From Paenibacillus wynnii (GTDB taxonomy: Bacteria; Bacillota; Bacilli; Paenibacillales; Paenibacillaceae), in NCBI RefSeq assembly GCF_000757885.1, contig NZ_JQCR01000002.1, forward strand, positions 1,054,001-1,118,000: a stretch of DNA of 64,000 nucleotides, given 5' to 3'. Numbering within the stretch: position 1 is the stretch's first letter; each line of letters opens with the position of its first letter. Made by a program: the position numbers and the translations under genes. The notes under the pieces were generated by a model. It was not told the DNA's origin and made no database searches. It worked only from the letters and a program-made list of their open reading frames with translations. Positions 9,120 through 17,207 of the stretch are shown in pieces.

Positions 9120-9203
9120 CCCTTCGCTATAATACTTAACGCGTATAATCTAAATACTCCTCAATGTATTACCTCCCGCCACCACACATTCAACTAAAAA
9201 ACA

Positions 9204-9234
9204 GAACAAAAAAAGGCTCCAGGCATATAGAGCC
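9204..9234 (-). terminator. Leader terminator
   Basis: On the minus strand GGCTC, a ten-base loop, GAGCC, then seven T, about 85 bases before the 8559..9119 start. A second hairpin (GGAAC with GTTCC, 9238..9257) lies between it and the aptamer-like region and could take part in switching. Confidence 0.75.
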
Positions 9235-9268
9235 CCGGAACCTTTTCGGTAGTTCCCCTCATCCCTTA

Positions 9269-9350
9269 GGCGGCCTGGCAATCATGACCGCTTAACGGTT
9301 TTAGATCCATAGCTTTGTGTCATCACCTTTCAGTGATTTTACGATTTACT
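9269..9350 (-). ncRNA. Candidate c-di-GMP-I (GEMM-I) riboswitch aptamer
   Basis: Reading the minus strand: a stem ATCACT/GGTGAT capped by GAAA, then GACACAAAGC, then TATGGATCTAA, a small ACCG/CGGT hairpin, then CATGATTGCCAGGCCGCC. This order matches the GEMM-I layout (GAAA-loop stem, GACGCAAAGC, GGGTCTAA, ATG..AGCC.GG). The 5' strand of the closing helix (CGTAAA instead of the usual GGCAAA) does not pair obviously with the 3' end, so the class could be a variant or decayed. The terminator at 9204..9234 follows. Confidence 0.6.
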
Positions 9351-9452
9351 TGGGTAAGACTTAAGCGGCACAATATCAGCGCCACATCTTAATTTAAAAA
9401 CAGTATACAGGAAAAAGGGAATCGGAGGAATCTTTACTGCGGATTCCCTTTT

Positions 9453-9902
9453 TCATACTATCTCCCACTCTGTCAAGGACAGCTTATTAGTTAAAGATTG
9501 TAGTTCCTTCGGAACTTCAACATAACACATTAATTCTAAGCTGTTTCCATCTGGATCATTAAAATAAACCGATGCATTCCCCTGATTTGGTCGAACAAAT
9601 GGCTCAATAGAAGTTCTGGTTCCGAAAGGTACGGCTTCTATTTCAATTGAATGCAACCATTCTAAAGAAACCTTTAAATCTTCAAAGGATACCTGAAAAG
9701 CTATATGGCGTAGCGAAGGGTGGTATGGTGTTTCATATTCCTTCCCTTCCCACAAACCTATCCAACTCCTCCCTTCCTCAATCCAAAAGAAAGCAGTATT
9801 ATCATCACGCCAAGCAAATTTCAATCCCAACTTTGTATAAAACTCGATTGAGCGTTCTAAACTCTTCACGGGTAAATGGGCTTCATACAATCCTTTTATC
9901 AA
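9453..9902 (-). CDS. VOC/glyoxalase-fold protein
   Basis: 149 aa; the start is a TTG at 9902 with GAGAGGG seven bases upstream. A single glyoxalase/bleomycin-resistance type domain: metal-ligand candidates His in EAHLPV, His in LRHIAFQV and Glu in SLELMCY, plus the FYTKLGLKF and FNDPDGNSLEL signatures. Such proteins are dioxygenases, isomerases, thiol transferases or drug binders; the substrate cannot be read from the sequence. Monocistronic, 25 bases from the 3' side of the lipoprotein gene transcribed the same way. Confidence 0.85.
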   Translation of the reverse strand: MIKGLYEAHLPVKSLERSIEFYTKLGLKFAWRDDNTAFFWIEEGRSWIGLWEGKEYETPYHPSLRHIAFQVSFEDLKVSLEWLHSIEIEAVPFGTRTSIEPFVRPNQGNASVYFNDPDGNSLELMCYVEVPKELQSLTNKLSLTEWEIV

Positions 9903-9926
9903 TTTCTATCCCTCTCTTCTTTATCA

Positions 9927-10640
9927 CTACTTTAGAATATCGTTCGGTTGAAGATAATCAGTACTTTTTAGGACCATTGTTTTCTTCATCAAATCATATT
10001 GAAAATGATAGATCTCTATGAAATCCTGACCTGCCCCATAACCACCCGTCACGATAAGTTCCCCATTGATAGCTTGTAAAGAACGGCTCGACAATTGGCC
10101 TATATGGGTCCAGATCTCGTCTGAGTTTATTTCAAAAGATATCGGAAAAGCTTCATTGTTACTTACGCCATAAAGGTAAGTCTCTAGAGCATGACAATCG
10201 GTATAACGCGGGACAAACGCGAATATATCCGTTCCTTCCAAGGTGAATTGCTGCATTTCAATCGGTGAATCATTGGGTTGTACAATTTCGAAATCCATTG
10301 GAAATTTCATTACTTTGGTTGAATGCTCTCCTGATTTGGATTCCCACACCAACTCATAATCCCCTGACCACCTAAAGTCAGTCTCCAGACCCCAGCAGCT
10401 AGGCGCTCCTAAAGGGGATGCTTTCACTTTAGTAGTAGGTATGACAAGTAAACGCCCATCCACATGATTACCAATAGCTCTAATCGCGTCATCTTTTTCC
10501 TCTAATTTAGAACCTGTTGTAGACGTATCAGGAAGAGCGGATGTACTGGGTAAACCATTTCTAAGGCTCTCCGTTCTATCTCCGCAAGCTGTAACCATAA
10601 GTGTCAGCAATAACATCCACAATAGAATAACATTTCTCAT
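9927..10640 (-). CDS. Putative lipoprotein
   Basis: 237 aa, ATG 10640 with AAAGGAG upstream. Lipoprotein signal with lipobox VTAC (Cys about residue 19), then a Ser/Thr linker and a beta-rich extracellular domain containing two Cys (PSCWGLETDF, YTDCHALE) that may form a disulfide. No family recognised. Upstream of the VOC gene on the same strand with 24 bases between, so possibly co-transcribed. Confidence 0.75.
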   Translation of the reverse strand: MRNVILLWMLLLTLMVTACGDRTESLRNGLPSTSALPDTSTTGSKLEEKDDAIRAIGNHVDGRLLVIPTTKVKASPLGAPSCWGLETDFRWSGDYELVWESKSGEHSTKVMKFPMDFEIVQPNDSPIEMQQFTLEGTDIFAFVPRYTDCHALETYLYGVSNNEAFPISFEINSDEIWTHIGQLSSRSLQAINGELIVTGGYGAGQDFIEIYHFQYDLMKKTMVLKSTDYLQPNDILK

Positions 10641-10773
10641 TTAGCTGATCTCCTTTTATTTCCTTAGCTAATTCTACAATAACAGCCAGTTATTTGAAAA
10701 GGCTGCCCCTCAATGACGGCAGCGACGGCAGCCTCAGTGATTCATAAAGAATAAGGAAGCACAACACAAAATA

Positions 10774-10819
10774 AGGGACTGCCCCTAGCCGTTATGGCTT
10801 ATGGACAGTCCCTCTTTTG
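10774..10819. terminator. Bidirectional-looking terminator
   Basis: Stem AGGGACTG (10774..10781) with CAGTCCCT (10806..10813) plus inner AGCC/GGCT pairing. The minus-strand tail is T-rich and follows the nitroreductase gene. Confidence 0.75.
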
Positions 10820-10853
10820 ATTTATCTTGGAACTAAGTATATTTATTAATTGC

Positions 10854-11501
10854 TTAATCCTGAAATCCGTTCCAGTAGGTTACATTCTCCAATGGCAATC
10901 TAGCGGATGAACGGCCTTCAACGGCCGCTTTGCCAAGCGCAATCAACATAACCGTGGTGTAACGCTGTGGAATTTGCAACAGCTCGTGGAAGGCTTCCGC
11001 ATTATAGCCGCCCATAGGAACCGTATCATAACCTCTAGCCTTTGCTGCCAGCATCAGCTGCATGGAGATTAACCCACCGTCTACTAACGCGATCTCCTTA
11101 AGTTTTTCAGGACCCATGTTAGGGTAACCATTTGTGATTTTTTCGACCATCGTATCACGAACCTCGAGAGGCATTAATCCAGCAGATACCGCTTGATCAT
11201 ATATCTTTTCTGCATTACGGTAAGCTTCCACATCACCAAGTACAGCAATAACGGCAGATGCATCTACAACCTGCTGTTGATTATAAGCAATCGGTAGAAG
11301 CTTTTCTTTCAAATCCTGATCTGTAATTACGATGAAGCGCCACGGCTGAAGATTAGAAGAAGAGGGAGCTAGAATAGCCTCACCTAGAAGCTCCTTAATT
11401 TCTTCATCGGATATTTTCCAGGATGGGTCATATTTACGTACGGAATGCCGGTCCCGAATCACCTTGTTAAATTCCTGCACTGCTTGTAATTCTGTTGTCA
11501 T
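10854..11501 (-). CDS. Nitroreductase family oxidoreductase
   Basis: 215 aa from the ATG 11501, placed by GAGGAGG just upstream; an in-frame ATG at 11522 precedes that site. FMN-dependent nitroreductase fold: RHSVRKYDP near the N-terminus (FMN phosphate binding), APSSSNLQPWRF, and the C-terminal MIALGKAA block. Likely reduces quinones or nitroaromatics using NAD(P)H. The upstream gene is an Rrf2-type regulator and two matching 20-bp dyads lie between them, one overlapping a good promoter, so control by the Rrf2 protein is likely. Confidence 0.9.
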   Translation of the reverse strand: MTTELQAVQEFNKVIRDRHSVRKYDPSWKISDEEIKELLGEAILAPSSSNLQPWRFIVITDQDLKEKLLPIAYNQQQVVDASAVIAVLGDVEAYRNAEKIYDQAVSAGLMPLEVRDTMVEKITNGYPNMGPEKLKEIALVDGGLISMQLMLAAKARGYDTVPMGGYNAEAFHELLQIPQRYTTVMLIALGKAAVEGRSSARLPLENVTYWNGFQD

Positions 11502-11532
11502 CGCAGTATCCTCCTCATCCATTCTCTATATT

Positions 11533-11552
11533 CTGTGCATTCAAATGCACAG
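11533..11552. promoter_or_regulatory. Candidate Rrf2 operator, distal copy
   Basis: Perfect 20-bp dyad: CTGTGCATT, two bases, AATGCACAG. It lies 31 bases upstream of the nitroreductase start. Confidence 0.65.
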
Positions 11553-11613
11553 TTAAATCTAAAAAAATGCAATACGGTTTGCTCCGTATCCTAGAATATC
11601 CATATTTCATTAA

Positions 11614-11633
11614 CTGTAACTTAATATGCACAG
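11614..11633. promoter_or_regulatory. Candidate Rrf2 operator overlapping the -10
   Basis: Second 20-bp site with the same ends (minus strand CTGTGCATAT then TAAGTTACAG); left half identical to the distal copy over eight bases, right half degenerate. It overlaps the -10 box at 11632..11637 by two bases. Centre-to-centre distance to the other site is 81 bp. Confidence 0.6.
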
Positions 11634-11661
11634 TATAATTCAAAGATACAGATCCTGTCAA
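11632..11661 (-). promoter_or_regulatory. Sigma-A type promoter for nitroreductase
   Basis: Minus strand TTGACA (11656..11661), 18-base spacer, TATACT (11632..11637). The -35 box covers the end of the Rrf2 coding region, so the nitroreductase has its own promoter in addition to any read-through. Confidence 0.7.
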
Positions 11662-12095
11662 TATCCAGCCTTACGCACCATATCTGCTACCGTGTATTGC
11701 TCCAGCACTCCAAGAACACTACGGTCCATCTCCTCCAGAATATCTCCGCAAGCCGCCTTCATCTGCACTCCGAAATCATTGAAACATATCGTATCATTGA
11801 CCGCCTTATTACAGGACTCCCCGACCTCGAGCGCCTGATATATTTCAGCTAATGTTAAGTCCTCGGGATTTTTGTTGAGCATATATCCTCCATCCCGGCC
11901 CTCCCGAGTTACGAGAATATGTTCACGGGTTAACTTAGCAAGAATCCGCCTTAACTGCGTAGCCTCCATTGAAAGAAGCTCGGCAATTTCACAGCTTGAA
12001 CAGGTGTTTCCTTTTCTAGCCATAATGACCAAAGCCTGCAATACCAGCCCAAAGGATCTATATTGGAGATATGCGGTGTTTCGAGATTTTGTCAA
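11658..12095 (-). CDS. Rrf2 family transcriptional regulator
   Basis: 145 aa, TTG start at 12095 with GGAGGGTG upstream. N-terminal winged helix (YRSFGLVLQALVIMARKG, then CEIAELLSMEATQLRRILAKL and the wing REGRDGGYML), followed by the Rrf2 dimer helix. Cysteines at SSCEIAEL, ESCNKAV, DTICFND and KAACGD could serve as redox or metal sensors. Family members include NsrR, IscR, CymR and quinone/nitrite sensors. Sits upstream of the nitroreductase gene on the same strand and probably represses it through the two dyads described. Confidence 0.9.
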   Translation of the reverse strand: MTKSRNTAYLQYRSFGLVLQALVIMARKGNTCSSCEIAELLSMEATQLRRILAKLTREHILVTREGRDGGYMLNKNPEDLTLAEIYQALEVGESCNKAVNDTICFNDFGVQMKAACGDILEEMDRSVLGVLEQYTVADMVRKAGY

Positions 12096-12160
12096 CTTTC
12101 ACCCTCCTCCCGCCTGCTAGTCATACTCCATAAGTATAGGCTTCATTCACTATTTTAGCA

Positions 12161-12210
12161 AAAGAGAACCCTGCCTAGACCCTTAAAAAAGGATTGCGGC
12201 AGGGCTCTTT
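12161..12210 (-). terminator. Rho-independent terminator after ppaC
   Basis: Minus strand GAGCCCTGCC pairs with GGCAGGGTTC, loop with a T/A-rich segment, tail TCTTTTGC. Located 30 bases after the ppaC stop. Confidence 0.75.
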
Positions 12211-12239
12211 CGCTTAACAAGAATAATTTCAAGAACTTC

Positions 12240-13172
12240 TTACAGCTTTGCCATAGTTTCAGTGAGGATTGGAACGATTTGCGATTTGCGGGATACAACG
12301 CCTTTAAGGATAGCCTTTTTGTCATCAAGTTTCACGTTGTATGCTTGCTCTACAACACCGGCTACACGGCCCAAAGCCAAACCTACAGAGTCATTGTTAA
12401 GAATATCTGTAACGACGAACAGGAACAAATCAAGTCCCTTTTCATCAATAATGGAAGTAAGTGCTGCCTCCAGTTCATCTTGACGGGAGAGGACATCGTT
12501 AGTATCCACCGCATTCACCTGCGCGATTTCTACTTTGTATTCACCCATTTTGAATTCCTTGGCATCCAGGGAGATCAGTTGAGCAATGCTTTTGTCGCTA
12601 AGATCTGCACCTGCTTTCAGCATTTCCAGTCCATAGCTATCGGCATCAACACCGGCAATTTCAGCCAGCTCGCGTGCAGCAGCTACATCTTCAGGTGTGC
12701 AGGTCGGAGATTTGAACAGCAGGGAGTCAGAAATGATGGCGGAAAGCATGAGACCAGCGATTTCCTTTGGAATAGCAACTCCATTCTCTTTATACAGCTT
12801 GTTAAGTATTGTAGCAGTACAGCCTACTGGTTCTGCACGGTAATATAAGGGATGAGCGGTCTCAAAGTTAGCGATCCGGTGGTGGTCGATAACCTCGATA
12901 ACACGGACTTGATCGATATCATTCGCGCTTTGCTGGCGTTCATTATGGTCTACCAGAATGACTTGCTTCGCTTCAGCTGCTACATTTTCCACCAGACGTG
13001 GAGCTGCTACCGCAAAATGATCCAATGCATATTGTGTTTCACCGCTGACTTCTCCTAGACGAACGGCTTCAGCATCCCAACCCAGCTCTTTTTTCAAAGC
13101 AGCATAAGCAATTGCAGAACAGATGGTATCCGTATCCGGATTTTTGTGGCCAAAGATTAATGTCTTTTCCAT
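12240..13172 (-). CDS. ppaC: Manganese-dependent inorganic pyrophosphatase
   Basis: 310 aa from the ATG 13172 with AAGGAG upstream; the frame also opens two codons earlier at a TTG, less likely. DHH-family pyrophosphatase: [16 protein letters not shown] (metal ligands His and two Asp), VDHNER, IDHH (the DHH motif), and the C-terminal DHHA2 domain with SRKSQIVP. It hydrolyses PPi to two phosphates in the cytosol, pulling biosynthetic reactions forward. Length and motifs match B. subtilis PpaC (309 aa). Single-gene unit. Confidence 0.96.
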   Translation of the reverse strand: MEKTLIFGHKNPDTDTICSAIAYAALKKELGWDAEAVRLGEVSGETQYALDHFAVAAPRLVENVAAEAKQVILVDHNERQQSANDIDQVRVIEVIDHHRIANFETAHPLYYRAEPVGCTATILNKLYKENGVAIPKEIAGLMLSAIISDSLLFKSPTCTPEDVAAARELAEIAGVDADSYGLEMLKAGADLSDKSIAQLISLDAKEFKMGEYKVEIAQVNAVDTNDVLSRQDELEAALTSIIDEKGLDLFLFVVTDILNNDSVGLALGRVAGVVEQAYNVKLDDKKAILKGVVSRKSQIVPILTETMAKL

Positions 13173-13267
13173 TTCCAATCTCCTTACTATGATTTAGTTT
13201 TGTGAGAATAATATACCATACATTGATAGGGTCTAGCCAGATTGGGTAGAGGAACCTTTATAGAAAA

Positions 13268-14083
13268 TTAGTGATCACCCGGATGTAGCCTCGGCGTCTT
13301 CGGCAGCGGCTCGGGCTTCGCTTCTCCATGCAGCGGCTCATTATCCGAGAAAAGATGTGGATTCTCGATCAGCATTCTGCTTAGAATTTCAGTAGTTTTC
13401 ACTGTACTGCATACCATGACCGATGCGTCGCCAAACCGGCCTCTTCGCAATGCTCCCTCCGCCTCAAGTACACCTTCAACCTTCCAGAAATGCTGCGACC
13501 AGGAAAGTCCGTAATGTCTGCGCGAAGGGACGAGTATGGTGGTTCCATCCGGTGTAACCGTATATAAAGCTTCGTGATCGTCCGTTAGTCTTCCCGGGAT
13601 GTCCAGCCATTCCTCAATACCGTGGATAAACGTATTTCTACGCAGATCTACACCGAGCAGTACAATCTCAGCTTTCCTATCTAATAGCTTGCCCCAAGCT
13701 GAACCTCGGGCACATGGAGTGTCCCAGCGCTCGTCTCCGGCAGTAAAAGCAATGGCATCAGCCCCTAGAGCGGCCACAGAATGGGTCGGATGCCAGGAAC
13801 GGACAACCTTCGGGCGGCTTCGAAATAATTCCGGTAGAATACCCACACAGGATGGTGAATCAAGAACAGAATAGCGAGGATTCTCCGCGTTGACATAAGC
13901 CCAGGTATGCGTCGGCATTACAAGAAGACCGTCTGACATATACTGAGCCATAGCATCCAATACAGCCTCAGCACCTCCCTCCACGTCTCCGATACTTTTA
14001 AAAGAAGAATGCACCAGAACGGTTCCTTTCGGGTCTAATCCCAACGCCTCCATTTGTTTCATCAAGCTAGCTGTATTGTGCAT
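13268..14083 (-). CDS. AAC(3)-family N-acetyltransferase (YokD-like)
   Basis: 271 aa from ATG 14083, placed by AGGAGAG about ten bases upstream; the frame opens ten codons earlier without a ribosome site. Aminoglycoside 3-N-acetyltransferase fold: VLVHSSFKSIGDVEGGAEAVLDAM at the N-terminus, MPTHTW, SWHPTHSVAALG, and HGIEEW near the middle. The family uses acetyl-CoA; chromosomal YokD-type members are not proven aminoglycoside resistance enzymes, so resistance should not be assumed. Length equals YokD. Single gene. Confidence 0.85.
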   Translation of the reverse strand: MHNTASLMKQMEALGLDPKGTVLVHSSFKSIGDVEGGAEAVLDAMAQYMSDGLLVMPTHTWAYVNAENPRYSVLDSPSCVGILPELFRSRPKVVRSWHPTHSVAALGADAIAFTAGDERWDTPCARGSAWGKLLDRKAEIVLLGVDLRRNTFIHGIEEWLDIPGRLTDDHEALYTVTPDGTTILVPSRRHYGLSWSQHFWKVEGVLEAEGALRRGRFGDASVMVCSTVKTTEILSRMLIENPHLFSDNEPLHGEAKPEPLPKTPRLHPGDH

Positions 14084-14348
14084 GTCCGTTTTCTCTCCTT
14101 CTCTCCTTAGCAACCCAACTATTTAGTATCGATAAGCGTGATTAAATTTGTTGATGGGGTACGGGGTATAACTAATATATCTTTTAAAAGCTATGCTGTG
14201 GATGAGCTCTCCTTCTTTGGCTTGCAAAAATCAAGTGTTGCTATTAAAATTATAGTAACTTAATATTTATTATTAGATTTTCCTAAAATATAATGTATTG
14301 ATCTCATGCTTCCCTACTATACTATCAACCCATTGGAGGTCATCAATT

Positions 14349-15326
14349 ATGGAATTAACACTAAAAGGACTACATCACGTATCCGCCATTACGGCAAAAG
14401 CACCGGAAAACTTTACATTTTATACCGAAGTACTCGGTTTAAGACTGATCAAAAAGACGGTCAACCAAGATGATATCTCAGTTTATCATTTATTCTACGG
14501 GGACGAAAAGGGCAATCCCGGAACAGAGCTAACCTTCTTCGAAATCCCGATGTCAGGGCGTAACCGCGAAGGCAACAATAGTATATCTGCCATCTCTTTA
14601 CGTGTTCCAAGTGACGAGTCTCTTACCTATTGGGTACAGCGGCTATCTGAGCATAATGTCGAGCACGGAAACATCAAGGAATTAGGCGGACGTCAGACAC
14701 TTTCCTTCCGGGATCACGAGGGACAACGATTTATTCTCGTATCAGACGAGCATGATGAAGGTGAACCCGGGGGCATTCCTTGGGCTAAAAGCCCGGTTCC
14801 TGCGAAGTACGGTATCGTTGGCTTAGGTCCGGCACATCTTACGGTCGAATCTGCGGAGAATACAGCTATTGTGTTGGAGGGCCTGCTTGGCTTCCGCCGA
14901 AAAGGTACGTACACTTCGACTATGGTTGGACAACCAGATGTCATTGTTTTTGAAACCGGGGAAGGTGGTTCAGGCACGGAAGTTCATCTTGAGGAACGTA
15001 ATGATTTGCCAATGGAGCGGCTTGGGAGAGGGGGAGTTCACCATGTAGCCTTCCGTGTAGACAATGAAGTAGAACTGATGCAATGGATTGAGCGTGTTCG
15101 CACCGTCCAACTACCCAACTCCGGATTCGTCGACCGTTTCTACTTCCGTTCTCTATACTTCAGGGAACCCAACGGTATATTGTTCGAGCTGGCTACAGAC
15201 GGCCCCGGCTTCGCTACGGATGAGGATGTGGAGCATTTAGGCGAAGCTCTCGCTCTACCACCCTTCCTTGAATCCAAACGCGAGCAAATTGAGGCGCACC
15301 TGCAACCGCTTGATACGCGGCAGTAA
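14349..15326 (+). CDS. Ring-cleavage dioxygenase of the MhqO/MhqA type (VOC, two domains)
   Basis: 325 aa from ATG 14349 with GGAGG at 14335..14339; the frame opens earlier at 14298 without such a site. Two tandem VOC modules: LKGLHHVSAITA (metal His), FYTEVLGLRLIKKTVNQDD and a C-terminal half with GLGPAHLTV, GGVHHVAFRV and YFREPNGILFELATDGPGF (Glu ligand). This matches the YdfO/YkcA group, which B. subtilis uses against quinones and thiol-reactive aromatics under MhqR control. No MhqR-like gene is adjacent. The 51-bp tandem repeat follows. Confidence 0.9.
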   Translation: MELTLKGLHHVSAITAKAPENFTFYTEVLGLRLIKKTVNQDDISVYHLFYGDEKGNPGTELTFFEIPMSGRNREGNNSISAISLRVPSDESLTYWVQRLSEHNVEHGNIKELGGRQTLSFRDHEGQRFILVSDEHDEGEPGGIPWAKSPVPAKYGIVGLGPAHLTVESAENTAIVLEGLLGFRRKGTYTSTMVGQPDVIVFETGEGGSGTEVHLEERNDLPMERLGRGGVHHVAFRVDNEVELMQWIERVRTVQLPNSGFVDRFYFRSLYFREPNGILFELATDGPGFATDEDVEHLGEALALPPFLESKREQIEAHLQPLDTRQ

Positions 15327-15378
15327 GAAGATGTTGGTGTTACGAGAAGGGCGCTCCGCGAACGGAACGTAGCGTTGA

Positions 15379-15674
15379 GCGGATTCAATTGTATTTTTAC
15401 ATTTCATTCAGCCGGATCGCACCATTTGAGCGGATTCAATTGTATTTTTACATTTCATTTAGCCGGATCGCACCATTTGAGCGGATTCAATTGTATTTTT
15501 ACATTTCATTTAGCCGGATCTCACCATTTGGGTGGATTCAATTGTATTTTTACATTTCATTTAGCCGAATCGCGCCATTTGGGTGGATTCAATTGTATTT
15601 TTACATTTCATTTAGCCAAATCGCACCATTTGAGCGGATTCAATTGTATTTTTACATTTCATTCAGCCGGATCT
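15379..15674. repeat. 51-bp tandem repeat, 5.8 copies
   Basis: Copies begin at 15379, 15430, 15481, 15532, 15583 and 15634 (the last partial), differing at a few positions. The core TTCAATTGTATTTTTACA resembles motifs 5 and 6 of array E. Because 51 is a multiple of three, two frames stay open across it and produce false ORFs. Confidence 0.95.
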
Positions 15675-15696
15675 TAGCCCCTACGGATCATAAATA

Positions 15697-15741
15697 AAAA
15701 CTAGCCAGTCTCGATTTAACTTGAGACTGGCTAGTTTTATA
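15697..15741. terminator. Bidirectional terminator
   Basis: Perfect 16-base stem AAAACTAGCCAGTCTC (15697..15712) with its complement (15723..15738); serves convergent genes ending at 15326 and 15753. Confidence 0.9.
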
Positions 15742-15752
15742 GGCAACAATCT

Positions 15753-16403
15753 CTAGCTCTCTGACCATGTGATCGTGAAGGTGTTGAATCCAGGCTTACC
15801 GGTCGTAGCTTGTCCTGTTATAGAAACCGGACTTGTCCCTCCAAGAAGACCGCTTATCTTAACGGTATTTGCCGTCACGGTCTGCGAGCCGCTGTCCAAA
15901 TGCTTAATGCGTACATATTCACTGTATACAAACCCCATAATATCTAGGGTTTCCTCAGTGGTATAGGTAAAGGCTACCTTTTTTACCCCTGTGGCATCCG
16001 AATCCGCGGTGATCTTAATGGTGGCGTCTCCGGGAATCGGGAAATCGGTGGGAAGGTTGACTGGACGAGTTTTTGTCGATGTCGGCACTCCTGTTGAACC
16101 CCCTGTCCCTTCTGGCTGGGTTCCAATCCGCACTTTATAATTGGTGGCATCATAGGAAATCGGAATATCCAAAGCATCTGAAATTGAACGGATCGGAAGA
16201 TACGTTAATCCCCCGTAGGTAATAGGGGTTAATGCCTTGCCATTGCCGTCCTTCAAGCCATAAGGAGTCCCATCCACTACAATGCCGATACTATGATTCA
16301 GGTAAGCCTTGATTTGCTCTAACTTAGCTCCAGCATATACTCCGGCGGAACCAGTTACAGTCATTCCCGCGACAACCGCTGCGATCATCCATTTCTTCTT
16401 CAT
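15753..16403 (-). CDS. Secreted stalk-domain (copper amine oxidase N-like) protein
   Basis: 216 aa from the ATG 16403, which follows GGGAGGG; the frame opens five codons earlier at 16418. Signal peptide (MKKKWMIAAVVAGMTVTGSAGVYA), a short helix, then a stalk domain (GIVVDGTPYGLKDGNGKALTPITYGGLTYLPIRSISDAL, about 40-95), a Gly/Thr linker, and a C-terminal beta domain of about 100 residues. Stalk domains are common in Paenibacillus exported proteins and hold catalytic or binding domains off the wall. No enzymatic motif in the C-terminal part. Single gene. Confidence 0.8.
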   Translation of the reverse strand: MKKKWMIAAVVAGMTVTGSAGVYAGAKLEQIKAYLNHSIGIVVDGTPYGLKDGNGKALTPITYGGLTYLPIRSISDALDIPISYDATNYKVRIGTQPEGTGGSTGVPTSTKTRPVNLPTDFPIPGDATIKITADSDATGVKKVAFTYTTEETLDIMGFVYSEYVRIKHLDSGSQTVTANTVKISGLLGGTSPVSITGQATTGKPGFNTFTITWSES

Positions 16404-16457
16404 ACGATACCCTCCCATTTTCTGATTGAAGTTATATAATTCATGATTTCAGACTGA

Positions 16458-17165
16458 TTACACGTTTGTACATGTATCCTTAATGCCCACAATGTCTAAA
16501 AGCTCTGCCAGACTGTTAATTTCATACGTAGGCTTTATGTCCAGCGCATTTAACTTACCTAGGGGGTTGAACCAACAAGTATCAATCCCATAATTAATGC
16601 CGCCTTGGATATCAGAGGTCAGCGAGTCACCCACGATCAATACCTTTGCTTTATCTTCGATTCCTAACTTGGCAAAAGCATAATCAAAAATACCGGTCTC
16701 CGGCTTCTGATACCCTGCTTCCTCGGAGATAATGATGTGCTCAAACGTATCGCAAAGAGGCGAATCCTGAATTCTGGAGGTCTGCACCTCTTTGATCCCG
16801 TTAGTGATTATAGCGAGTCTGATACCGGATAGCCCACTGCATATCTCTACCGCACCCTGAATCAGGAATGTCCCCTCTCCCAAAAAACGCAGATAGGCAT
16901 CACTGAACTCCTGAGCGTCAAGTGTAAGCCCATGAGCTGAAAATAAACGATGGAATCGTTCCACCCGCAGCGCTTCGGAGGTAATACGGCCCAATTCCAG
17001 ATCTGCCCAAAGCATATGATTAATTTCCTTATAGCTTGCTGTATAATCATCAGCTCCTGTAGGCATCCCGTAAAAGGAAAATACACTGCTCAGGGCATGC
17101 CCCTCCGCCATTCCGTAATCAAACAGTGTATCATCCGCATCAAATAAGATAACTTCGTATTTCAT
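16458..17165 (-). CDS. HAD hydrolase, YjjG-type pyrimidine nucleotidase
   Basis: 235 aa, ATG 17165 with AAGGAG upstream. HAD motif I FDADDTLFD, an alpha-helical C1 cap (about 18-95), motif II ITNG, motif III lysine in EAGYQKPETGIFDYA, motif IV VGDSLTSDIQGG. This matches the YjjG/YfnB noncanonical pyrimidine nucleotidase group, which dephosphorylates dUMP, dTMP and damaged analogues. The Mug glycosylase gene just upstream on the same strand (43 bases apart) suggests a nucleotide and DNA hygiene pair. Confidence 0.88.
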   Translation of the reverse strand: MKYEVILFDADDTLFDYGMAEGHALSSVFSFYGMPTGADDYTASYKEINHMLWADLELGRITSEALRVERFHRLFSAHGLTLDAQEFSDAYLRFLGEGTFLIQGAVEICSGLSGIRLAIITNGIKEVQTSRIQDSPLCDTFEHIIISEEAGYQKPETGIFDYAFAKLGIEDKAKVLIVGDSLTSDIQGGINYGIDTCWFNPLGKLNALDIKPTYEINSLAELLDIVGIKDTCTNV

Positions 17166-17207
17166 GGTCTACTCCTTTTCCTTGGAAAGTTCATCGGGGT
17201 TCTAACA

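Noticed and set aside
9204..9350. T-box, SAM, lysine or ydaO-type leader
   Set aside because: None of their core blocks (AGGGTGG, GATAAGAG, AAGGCGAGG, GGGGTGAATC) occur; the GEMM-I blocks fit better.
12279..12848. 189-codon plus-strand frame opposite ppaC
   Set aside because: Antisense of a highly conserved enzyme gene; no ribosome site.
15375..15697. Two open frames of about 100 codons with strongly repetitive protein
   Set aside because: They arise because the 51-bp tandem repeat is a multiple of three without stops; no ribosome site or start context.
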